From: a bacterium
GTDB lineage: Bacteria; Chloroflexota; Dormibacteria; UBA8260; Bog-877
Length of the DNA: 13,856 nt
Assembly: GCA_021791345.1 (NCBI GenBank)
Contig: JAJYWT010000222.1
Span: 1-13,856 of the forward strand
Direction: 5' to 3'
The first letter of the stretch is position 1. Each line of letters opens with the position of its first letter. Made by a program: the position numbers and the translations under genes. The notes below the pieces were generated by a model. That model was not told the DNA's origin and ran no database searches. It worked only from the letters and a program-made list of their open reading frames with translations. Shown piece after piece: positions 1 to 7,549 of the stretch.

Positions 1-1034
<1,034 letters not shown>

Positions 1035-1038
<4 letters not shown>

Positions 1039-2393
1039 CCACCGATAGCCATCCCGTGGATGCCGCCCAGGCGATCGCCGACGACCGCGAGCACGTGTTC
1101 CACTCCTGGTCCGCCCAGCGCCAGCTGCACCCGGTGCTGGTGACGGGGGGCAGCGGGAGCCACTTCTGGGACTCCGAGGGACACCGCTACCTGGATTTCT
1201 CCTCCCAGCTCGTGTACACCAACCTGGGCCACCAGCACCCGGCGCTGGTGGAGGCGATCAAGCGCCAGGCCGACCGGCTCTGCACCGTGGCCCCCGCTTT
1301 CGCCAACGACGTCCGGGGCGAGCTGGCCCGGTTGATCGCCGAGCGCGCGCCTGGCGACCTGGACCAGGTCTTCTTCACCAACGGGGGCACCGAGGCCAAC
1401 GAGCACGCGGTGCGCATGGCCCGCCTGCACACCGGACGGCACAAGGTGCTGGCCGCCTACCGCTCATACCACGGGGCCACCGGCACCTCCATCGCCCTCA
1501 CCGGGGAGCCTCGGCGCTGGGGCAGCGAGCCGGGCTTTCCCTCCGTGGTCCACTTCATGGGACCGTATCCCTACCGGTCGGCGTTCTACGCCTCCAGCCC
1601 GGAGGAGGAGGCGGAGCGGGCGCTGGCCCATCTCCGCCAGGTCATCGAGTTCGAAGGGCCGCAGTCGGTGGCCGCCGTCATCCTCGAGACGGTGGTGGGT
1701 ACCAACGGTGTTCTCATCCCCCCTCCCGGCTACCTCCCCGGCGTCCGCCGGCTCTGTGACGAGCACGGCATCCTCATGATCCTGGATGAGGTGATGGTCG
1801 GCTTCGGCCGGGTGGGGGAGTGGTTCGCCTGCCAGGCCTTCGACGTCGTCCCCGACCTGCTGACCTTCGCCAAAGGGGTCAACTCCGGATATGTGCCCCT
1901 CGGTGGGGTGGTCATCTCCAAGGGGGTGGCGGAGTCCTTCGCCGACCGCCCCTTCCCCGGGGGCCTCACCTACTCCGGGCATCCCTTGGCCTGTGCCGCC
2001 GGGGTGGCCAGCATCGAGACCTTTGAGCGCGAGGGGATACTGGCTCACGTCCGCAGGCTCGGCACCGAGGTGGCCGGCCCCCGCCTGGCCCGGCTCGCCG
2101 AGGACCATCCCAGCGTGGGGGAGGTGCGCGGGATGGGTTTGATGTGGGCGATCGAGCTGGTGCGGGACCAGCACACCCGGGAGATGCTGGTGCCCTACAA
2201 CGCCTCGGGGGCGGCCAACCAGCCTATGACCGAGGTGGCGGCGGCCTGCCGGGCCGGGGGGCTCTGGCCCTTCACCCACTTCAACCGAGTCCACGTGGCG
2301 CCTCCCCTCGTGATCTCAGAGACCGAGCTCCTGGAGGGGATCGAGATCCTCGACCACGCCCTGGACGCCGCCGACCGTTACTGCTCCAGCTGA
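1035..2393 (+). CDS. Class III PLP-dependent aminotransferase (probable beta-alanine/3-aminoisobutyrate or taurine-type omega-aminotransferase)
   Basis: A 452-residue fold-type I, class III aminotransferase, cytosolic. Landmarks: FTNGGTEANEHAVRMARL (about residues 114-131, phosphate-binding region); YRSYHGATGTS (pyridoxal-stacking region); LDEVMVGFGRVGEWFA, where Asp251 should contact the PLP pyridine nitrogen; and FAKGVNSGYVPLGG, where Lys280 is the predicted Schiff-base lysine, 29 residues after the Asp as usual. The length is normal. The ATG overlaps the preceding dehydrogenase stop by 4 bases. A transaminase coupled to MMSDH is the arrangement of beta-alanine or 3-aminoisobutyrate catabolism: it would make malonate or methylmalonate semialdehyde, the dehydrogenase's substrate. 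Other members of this clade use taurine, putrescine or 4-aminobutyrate, and residues alone do not settle the donor. Class: very confident. Substrate: inference from the neighbour. Confidence 0.92.
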
Positions 2394-2398
2394 CCGAC

Positions 2399-3847
2399 AT
2401 GGACGGGGCGGTCCGGGACTCATCTGAGGGTACGGGCTGGGATGAGTTGGTTTCCGAGATCGCCGCCTTCGTCTCGGCGCCCCTTGTGCTGGACGATGCG
2501 GCGCGCGCGGCGGCCCGGCTCAGCCTGCTGGATTCCCTGGGGGTGGCCTGTCTCGGGGCCCAGCACCCCGACTGCGCGCCGCTGCTGGGGCCTCTCTCCT
2601 CCCCGGCCGATCCCGAGGCGGGCACCCCCATCCCCGGCACCCGGCACCGGGTGGGCCTGCTCGACGCCGCCTTCGGGATTGCGGCCGCCATCCGCTGGCT
2701 GGACTTCAACGACACCTGGCTGGCCGCGGAGTGGAGCCACCCCTCCGACAATCTGGGGGCCATCCTCGCCGTCTCGGACCAGCTGAGTCGGCGCCGCCGG
2801 GCGGCCGGCAGCATGCCGCTTCGGGTTGCCGATCTCCTGGAGCCCATCTGCAAGGCCTACGAGATCCAGGGGGTGCTGGCCACGGCGAGCTGCCTGCACG
2901 ACCAGGGTCTGGACCACGTCCTCCTGGTGCAGGTCGCCAGCGCGGCCGTGGGGGCCCATCTGCTGGGAGCCGGAGAAGACCAGGTCCGGGCGGCCGTCTC
3001 CAACTCCCTGGCGGACGCCTCCACCCTGAGGGTGTACCGGCACCAGCCGGTGGTGAGCTGGAGGAAGTCGTGGGCGGCGGCCGAGGCTGTCCAGCGGGCG
3101 CTCCGCTTCGCGCTCCTGGCTCTCCGCGGCGACCGAGGATGCCCACGGGTGGTCTCGTCCCCAACCTGGGGTCTGAAAGCGGTACTGGGGGAGGAGGCGG
3201 TGAGGTTGGGAGGTGAGCTCGGCTGTGCCGTGGCCCCCCAGGTGCTGTACAAGGTGCCCTGGCCGGCCGAGTACCACGGGCAGTCCGCGGTGGAGGCAGC
3301 CCTCCGGCTGCGGCCGGAGCTGCAGGGGCGGCTCCGGGAGGTGCGGGAGGTTCGCGTTCGGACCCAGCGGTCCGGGGTGACGATTCTGGACAAGCAGGGG
3401 CCCCTGCCCACGGCCGCCGATCGCGACCACTGTCTTCAGTACATGGTGGCCGCGGCGCTGGTGTACGGGGACCTTGACTACCGGACGTATGAGGACGAGG
3501 CGGCTGCGAACCCGGAGCTGGAGAGGATCCGCGGGCTGACCCGCGTGTCCGAGGATCCCGAGTTCACTCTGGCCTACCACGATCCGGAGCGCCGGGCCGT
3601 GCCCAATTCGGTAGCGGTCGAGCTGATGGGTGGGCAGCGGCTCGGCCCGGAGGCGGTGTGGTACCCGCTCGGCCATCCGAGGCGCCGGCAGGAGGCCCTC
3701 CTGCCGCTGCGCCGGAAGTTGACCCTCAACCTGGGTCGGGGTACGATCGCGCCCGACCGGGTCGCCATCCTGGAGCGCCTCTTCGACGACCCGGAGCGCC
3801 TGGACGAGGTGCCCGTGCCGGAGCTTCTGGACCAGGTCTCCGCCTGA
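2399..3847 (+). CDS. prpD: 2-methylcitrate dehydratase (MmgE/PrpD family)
   Basis: Dehydrates 2-methylcitrate to 2-methyl-cis-aconitate in the methylcitrate cycle of propionyl-CoA breakdown. The 482-residue length matches E. coli PrpD (about 483). Motifs shared with PrpD rather than only with the wider MmgE family are WLDFNDTWLAAEWSHPSDNL (Asp102 to His114 and on), CKAYEIQG, LDHVLLVQVASAAV, YRHQPVVSWRKSWAAAEA, VPWPAEYHGQSAVEAAL, ILDKQGPLPTAADRDHCLQY (Asp343 in DRDHC), EDPEFTLAYHDPERRAVPN and PLGHPRRR. The ATG at 2399, 5 bases after the aminotransferase stop, gives the family N-terminus. The frame stays open upstream to 2144, but that part is out of frame with and inside the aminotransferase. 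No clear Shine-Dalgarno is seen, so coupling to upstream translation is likely. PrpB and PrpC are not in the window. Its place behind MMSDH suggests it disposes of the propionyl-CoA made there. Confidence 0.93.
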   Translation: MDGAVRDSSEGTGWDELVSEIAAFVSAPLVLDDAARAAARLSLLDSLGVACLGAQHPDCAPLLGPLSSPADPEAGTPIPGTRHRVGLLDAAFGIAAAIRWLDFNDTWLAAEWSHPSDNLGAILAVSDQLSRRRRAAGSMPLRVADLLEPICKAYEIQGVLATASCLHDQGLDHVLLVQVASAAVGAHLLGAGEDQVRAAVSNSLADASTLRVYRHQPVVSWRKSWAAAEAVQRALRFALLALRGDRGCPRVVSSPTWGLKAVLGEEAVRLGGELGCAVAPQVLYKVPWPAEYHGQSAVEAALRLRPELQGRLREVREVRVRTQRSGVTILDKQGPLPTAADRDHCLQYMVAAALVYGDLDYRTYEDEAAANPELERIRGLTRVSEDPEFTLAYHDPERRAVPNSVAVELMGGQRLGPEAVWYPLGHPRRRQEALLPLRRKLTLNLGRGTIAPDRVAILERLFDDPERLDEVPVPELLDQVSA

Positions 3848-3882
3848 GACCCGGCCGCGGTATCCGCCCGGTCGCGCCTCGA

Positions 3883-3896
3883 TCACGGGCCCGTGA
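3883..3896. promoter_or_regulatory. 14-bp perfect palindrome, candidate operator
   Basis: TCACGGG followed directly by its exact complement CCCGTGA, lying 35 bases after the prpD stop and about 105 bases before the surface-protein start. With no loop it is a poor intrinsic terminator hairpin, and no T-run follows. A dimeric-repressor operator is the better reading. It sits 29 bases upstream of a possible -10 element. The function is inference. Confidence 0.4.
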
Positions 3897-3925
3897 CCAG
3901 CGAGCCCAGATCCGGAGTCCGGTGC

Positions 3926-3931
3926 TACCTT
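3926..3931 (+). promoter_or_regulatory. Possible -10 element (TACCTT) for the surface-protein gene
   Basis: TACCTT fits the TANNNT pattern common in high-GC bacteria and would give a leader of roughly 60 bases. No convincing -35 box is visible at 16-18 bases upstream. A TANNNT hexamer is expected by chance about every few hundred bases in DNA of this composition, so support is weak. Confidence 0.25.
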
Positions 3932-4000
3932 CCGCCACGGTCCGGCCAAGTGCCGGTAGTCCTCGGGGCCGTCGCGGCCCGGCAACTGGAGTGTGTGAAC

Positions 4001-6010
4001 GTGCGGATCAGGAGACGAGCCGCCACCAAGGTGGCGGCGATGATCGTCGTGATGCTGGGCTCGGCGGTCGCCGCCGGCGCGGCGGCGCTGGGACCCGCCC
4101 TGGCCCAGGGGTCCAGCACGGTCGGACCCGTTGTGGGCTGCAGCACCAACGCCAACATTTTCAACACCGGCTATGACAGCGCCACCGGAGGAACGCTGCC
4201 CACCAATGCCCTTGACGCCAACTGGCAGGTGTCAGGCCCCTACTTTGCCAGCACCAACGGCACGACCCCGCCGACTGCAACCTATTACCCGGCGTCCAGC
4301 GACGTCTTCAGTGCCGCCAACGTGGGCAACCTGGCGCCCGGGGGCTACGCCAGCAGCCCGTACGGCAACGCGCAGTGGATCTCCCAGCAGACCGTGGGTT
4401 CACCCAATCAGGGCACCGGGAGCAACAACGCCGATTGGTATTACGAATATCTCTTCACCCTCTCACCGGCGGTGGACCCCGCCACCTTCAGTCTTGCCAT
4501 CAGCTTCCTCGCCGACAACGAGGTCGCGCAGGTATGGGTCAACGGGACGCCTCAGAGTGCACTAACCACCGGGCTGCCGCAGGCACCGTCCGGACAGAAT
4601 CCCTACGACTACCCGGGGTACCAACTCGCCAATGCTGGGGCCACCACGTTGTCGAACGACTGGCAGACCGGGCAAAACTCGATTGTGGTGGAAGTCAAGA
4701 GCGGGCCGCCGCTGGAGGCCTTCCTGGCCCAGGTCCGGCCCAGTACCCTCTGCCCCACGATGGATCTCTCCACCTCGGTGGTCAGCCGCTTCGCCGCCGC
4801 AGACCAGTTCACGGTATCGATCGCCGACCCCTCTGGTCAGCCCCTGGCGTCCGCCACCACCCAGGGCACACAGACCACGGCGACGGCGGGTTCCTTCTAC
4901 ATGTCTCCGGGAACCACCTACACCATCACGGATGCCCTGGCGGCGGGCTCACCGGACACCCTTTCCGACTACACCTACAGCCTGGCCTGTACCAACGAGT
5001 CCTCGAATCAGCCCGCGACTGTGAGTGGGACAGGGCCGACCTGGACCTTCACCCCCGCGGAGCCCGCGGTCTATGGGTGCCAGGTGACCAACACCGCCAA
5101 ACCGGTGGTGGGGCTGGGCATCTCCCAGACCTCGACTCCGGTCCCCTACGTGGTGGGCCAGCCACTCACGTACACCGTGGTCGTCACAAACTCCGGCCCC
5201 GATCCCGCCACCGGCGCGGCCGTGACTGATGGTCTCCCCTCGGGTTTGCAGTCGGCCATGAGCTTCGTATGTGTGGCAAGCCCGGGCAGCACCTGTTCGG
5301 CATCGGGCAGCGGCCCGCTAGCTGACTCGGTCGACATTGCCCCTGGGGGAACTCTGCGCTACACACTGACCGGCATCGTGCCTGCAGGGACGACCGGCCA
5401 ACTGGTGAACCTCGCCACGGTGACGCCTGCCGCCGACGAGGTAGACCCAGCATGCACCCTGGGTTGTGAGGCCACCAACTACAACCCGCTCCTCAGCGTG
5501 GGGCTATCGGTTCAGGCAGTCCTCACCCCTGCTTCGCCCGCCTCCGGATCGGCATTGAGCTACGCATTCACAATCCGCAACGCCGGGCCGAGCGCGGCTA
5601 CGGCGGTGTCGATAGCCGCGACCGTCGCGACTCAGCTGCAGTCCGCGAACTTCTCCTGGAGCTGCTCCGCGAGCTCGGGAAGTTCCTGCACCGCCTCGGG
5701 AGTGGGCGATCTGGCACAGACCGCGACGGTGTCTGTGGGCGGCAGCGTGATCTACGTCCTGAGCGGAACCTGGCCGGCTGGCCAGCCGGGGCCATTGGCG
5801 GTGACCCTCACCGCGACGCCACCGCCCGGAACTGCTGATCCAGGTTGCAGCTCTGGCTGCTCCCGGGTCCTGGCAGCCACCGTGTCGGCTGTTGTCCCCA
5901 GTACCGGCGCCGGGCTAGGCGCCGGGTTGGGATTCCTGGTCGCGGGACTGGTGATGCTCTGCGCCGGCCTCGGTGAGACCTGGCGCCGGCGGCGGCTGCT
6001 GGCCAACTGA
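4001..6010 (+). CDS. Secreted, probably cell-wall-anchored protein with two DUF11 repeats and a VPSTG sorting-like tail
   Basis: A surface protein of about 669 residues with no recognisable catalytic motif. Order: signal peptide (Arg-rich n-region RIRRR, hydrophobic core about 11-31, likely cleavage after PALA at residue 35); a beta-rich N-terminal domain (about 40-245) opening with an IFNTGYDSATGG...DANW motif and containing FLADNEVAQVWVNG, as in galactose-binding-like or choice-of-anchor domains; a middle beta domain (about 247-365) with DQFTVSIADPSG and GTTYTITDA, resembling SpaA/prealbumin-like modules; two DUF11 repeats (about 369-631); then VPSTG (632-636), a hydrophobic segment and RRRR. 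GTG at 4001 is preferred because GGAG at 3988-3991 lies 9 bases upstream and the signal peptide starts there. GTG at 3995 and 3893 are alternatives. Ser/Thr/Ala/Gly-rich composition fits an exported adhesin or envelope protein. The role is unknown. Confidence 0.85.
   Translation: MRIRRRAATKVAAMIVVMLGSAVAAGAAALGPALAQGSSTVGPVVGCSTNANIFNTGYDSATGGTLPTNALDANWQVSGPYFASTNGTTPPTATYYPASSDVFSAANVGNLAPGGYASSPYGNAQWISQQTVGSPNQGTGSNNADWYYEYLFTLSPAVDPATFSLAISFLADNEVAQVWVNGTPQSALTTGLPQAPSGQNPYDYPGYQLANAGATTLSNDWQTGQNSIVVEVKSGPPLEAFLAQVRPSTLCPTMDLSTSVVSRFAAADQFTVSIADPSGQPLASATTQGTQTTATAGSFYMSPGTTYTITDALAAGSPDTLSDYTYSLACTNESSNQPATVSGTGPTWTFTPAEPAVYGCQVTNTAKPVVGLGISQTSTPVPYVVGQPLTYTVVVTNSGPDPATGAAVTDGLPSGLQSAMSFVCVASPGSTCSASGSGPLADSVDIAPGGTLRYTLTGIVPAGTTGQLVNLATVTPAADEVDPACTLGCEATNYNPLLSVGLSVQAVLTPASPASGSALSYAFTIRNAGPSAATAVSIAATVATQLQSANFSWSCSASSGSSCTASGVGDLAQTATVSVGGSVIYVLSGTWPAGQPGPLAVTLTATPPPGTADPGCSSGCSRVLAATVSAVVPSTGAGLGAGLGFLVAGLVMLCAGLGETWRRRRLLAN
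5105..5893 (+). repeat. Tandem pair of DUF11 domains with matching cysteine pattern
   Basis: Two protein-level repeats of about 130 residues each (5105-5488 and 5489-5893). They align through YTVVVTNSGPDPATGAAVTD with YAFTIRNAGPSAATAVSIAA, then a C-x7-C pair (CVASPGSTC and CSASSGSSC), a GG[TS][LV]xY[TV]L[TS]G strand, and a DP-x-C-x3-C pair (DPACTLGC and DPGCSSGC). DUF11 is a beta-sandwich found in extracellular bacterial proteins. The four conserved Cys per repeat are likely disulfides outside the cell. DNA identity between the copies is low, so this is an old duplication. Confidence 0.8.
5894..6007 (+). other. C-terminal sorting-signal-like region (VPSTG, hydrophobic segment, Arg tail)
   Basis: Encodes VPSTG (5894-5908), then a roughly 20-residue Gly/Ala/Leu/Val hydrophobic stretch ending in CAGLG, and the positively charged end TWRRRRLLAN. 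This is the three-part layout of a sortase substrate, with Val in place of the Leu of LPXTG. If no sortase accepts it, the segment would still act as a C-terminal membrane anchor. No sortase gene is present in the window. Confidence 0.6.
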
Positions 6011-6020
6011 TCCGCTTCGG

Positions 6021-6050
6021 GGTCCGGGGCCACGACCGTGGCCCCGGACC
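6021..6050 (+). terminator. Strong hairpin after the surface-protein gene
   Basis: A perfect 13-bp stem (6021-6033 pairs with 6038-6050) with a 4-base GACC loop, starting 10 bases after the stop codon. The stem is almost all G/C. No T-run follows (AGCGCTACGG), so it is not a textbook Rho-independent terminator, but U-less GC hairpins are usual in high-GC bacteria. It separates the surface-protein gene from the hydroxylase operon and may also protect the transcript's 3' end. Confidence 0.7.
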
Positions 6051-6134
6051 AGCGCTACGGAGATCCCCGCCCGCGATGCTGTCCCACTGGTGACGGCCAA
6101 GCGCAGCCACGAGCACGTTCTTCCAGGTGGGCTC

Positions 6135-6140
6135 TATCCT
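6135..6140 (+). promoter_or_regulatory. Candidate -10 element (TATCCT) for the molybdenum hydroxylase operon
   Basis: TATCCT (TANNNT type) lies 10 bases upstream of the TTG at 6151. Transcription would begin at or a few bases before that codon, giving a leaderless or near-leaderless mRNA. This agrees with the lack of a Shine-Dalgarno and with the family N-terminus beginning at 6151. A -35 box is not clear. Confidence 0.4.
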
Positions 6141-6150
6141 GTCCTGGACC

Positions 6151-7041
6151 TTGAAACTTCCCCACGTTGCGTACCACGCCCCGGGATCTCTCGAGGAGGG
6201 GCTCGAACTGCTCGCCGCTGGCGACGGGGAGGCGAGGGTCCTGGCAGGCGGCCAGAGCCTCCTCCCCATGATGGCCCTCCGGCTCGCCCGGCCCTCACTC
6301 CTAATCGACCTGCGCAGGGTGGGAGGTTTGGCGGGAATCCAGGTGGACGATGCGGGGATGCGGATAGGGGCGCTCACCACCGAACTCGTCGCTGAGCGCC
6401 ATCCTGCGGTGCGGGCCAGCAGTCCACTGCTCTTGGAGGCGCTGGAGTTCATCGGGCACCCCGCGATCCGCTCCCGGGGGACCGTGGGGGGCAGTCTATG
6501 CCACGCCGACCCAGCTGCCGAGCTCCCGGCTGTGGCTTTGGTCCTGGAGGCGGTGTTGACGGCAAGGAGCCTGAGGCGGGGCGAGCGGGCCATAGCAGCG
6601 CAGGACTTCTTCCTCGGCCCCTTCACCACTGCCCTGGAGTTCGACGAGGTGGTGACCGAGGTGAGGCTCCCGGCCCCGCCGGAGCCGAGGGGAACTTGCT
6701 TTCTGGAGGTGAGCAGGCGGCCAGGCGACTTCGCCATGGTGGGCGTCGCCGCCGCGGTGGCGCGGGACGGGGCCCGGGTTTCCGACCTTCGTTTGGCGCT
6801 CACCGGGGTCGGAGACCGGCCCCGCCCCTTCACCTTGGACGAGCTGGAGCTCGATGCTCAGGCCGCACCGGATACCCTCTTCAAAGTGGCCGGAAGAAGT
6901 GTCGGGATGCGGCTCCGCCCCCCTGAGGATCTGCATGCCTCGGCCGCCTACCGGAGGCACCTGGCGACTGTGTTGACCGAGCGAGCGCTCAGGACAGCGT
7001 TCGATAGGGCACCGGCACAGGGAGGGATGGCTGGTGCTTGA
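6151..7041 (+). CDS. Molybdenum hydroxylase FAD-binding (medium) subunit, CoxM/CutM-like
   Basis: A 296-residue subunit carrying FAD, which passes electrons from the 2Fe-2S subunit to the final acceptor in xanthine dehydrogenase/CO dehydrogenase-type enzymes. The N-terminus KLPHVAYHAPGSLEEGL is typical of the family. The two FAD-binding motifs are visible: AGGQSLLPMMALRLARP (from 6244) and RGTVGGSLCHADPAAELPA (TVGGS at 6481-6495). The C-terminal part shows LALTGVGDRPRP. Length is normal (about 280-300). TTG at 6151 is chosen because it begins the conserved N-terminus and a candidate -10 sits just upstream. GTG at 6127 would add eight residues, with that -10 inside the gene. The end overlaps the 2Fe-2S subunit by 8 bases. 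The subunit assignment is secure, but the substrate cannot be read from it. Confidence 0.92.
   Translation: MKLPHVAYHAPGSLEEGLELLAAGDGEARVLAGGQSLLPMMALRLARPSLLIDLRRVGGLAGIQVDDAGMRIGALTTELVAERHPAVRASSPLLLEALEFIGHPAIRSRGTVGGSLCHADPAAELPAVALVLEAVLTARSLRRGERAIAAQDFFLGPFTTALEFDEVVTEVRLPAPPEPRGTCFLEVSRRPGDFAMVGVAAAVARDGARVSDLRLALTGVGDRPRPFTLDELELDAQAAPDTLFKVAGRSVGMRLRPPEDLHASAAYRRHLATVLTERALRTAFDRAPAQGGMAGA
7021..7026 (+). promoter_or_regulatory. Ribosome binding site for the 2Fe-2S subunit
   Basis: GGAGGG, 7 bases before the GTG at 7034, inside the end of the FAD-subunit gene. It fixes the start of the small subunit and explains how it is translated despite the overlap. Confidence 0.75.
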
Positions 7042-7549
7042 GAGCGATGTTCGACCCCATGGCTCCCTGACGATCCGGCTCCAGGTGAACGGCGAGGAGA
7101 CGGAAGGGGAGGTGGAGGGGCGCACCACCCTGGCCGACTTCCTGCGCGACCAGCTGGGCCTGACGGGGACCCACCTGGGGTGTGAGCACGGGGTGTGCGG
7201 TGCCTGCACCGTGTTGCTGGATTCACTGCCCGCCCGCTCCTGTCTGGTGCTGGCCGCCTCCGCCGAGGGCAGCCGGGTCGAGACGGTGGAGGGCCTGGCC
7301 GGGAGGGACGAGCTATCCCGGCTCCAGCGGGCCATGTGGGACAGCCACAGCTTCCAGTGCGGCTTCTGCACCCCCGGTTTTCTGATCCAGGCCGCCGCCC
7401 TGCTGGCCGAGAACCCGAGCCCCACCGAGGCCGAGGTGCGCCACGCCCTCTCGGGCAACCTCTGCCGCTGCACGGGATACGAGAGCATCGTCCGCGGCGT
7501 GGTGGCCGCCGTCGAGGGACCTGAGCCGGCGGGATCCGGGCCAAGGTGA
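7034..7549 (+). CDS. Molybdenum hydroxylase 2Fe-2S (small) subunit, CoxS/CutS-like
   Basis: A 171-residue electron-transfer subunit with two [2Fe-2S] clusters. The N-terminal plant-ferredoxin-like domain has Cys50, Cys55, Cys58 and Cys70 (CEHGVCGACTVLLD...C). The C-terminal helical domain has Cys109, Cys112, Cys144 and Cys146 (QCGFCTPGF and NLCRCTGY), with Gln108 at the position that contacts the molybdopterin cofactor. All eight ligands are present, so it looks functional. GTG at 7034 has GGAGGG 7 bases upstream. The stop overlaps the next gene's GTG (GTGA, 7546-7549). It works between the Mo subunit and the FAD subunit encoded on either side. Confidence 0.96.
   Translation: MLESDVRPHGSLTIRLQVNGEETEGEVEGRTTLADFLRDQLGLTGTHLGCEHGVCGACTVLLDSLPARSCLVLAASAEGSRVETVEGLAGRDELSRLQRAMWDSHSFQCGFCTPGFLIQAAALLAENPSPTEAEVRHALSGNLCRCTGYESIVRGVVAAVEGPEPAGSGPR

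Noticed and set aside
2144..2398. N-terminal extension of the PrpD frame into the aminotransferase gene
   Set aside because: The extension is Gly/Arg/Pro-rich, overlaps the conserved aminotransferase C-terminus in another frame, and PrpD homology begins just after ATG 2399.
2420..3985. 521-codon open frame on the minus strand across prpD
   Set aside because: It is fully antisense to a strongly conserved PrpD, its translation is His/Gln/Gly/Arg/Pro-rich with no family motif, and long antisense frames are expected opposite high-GC genes with G/C third positions.
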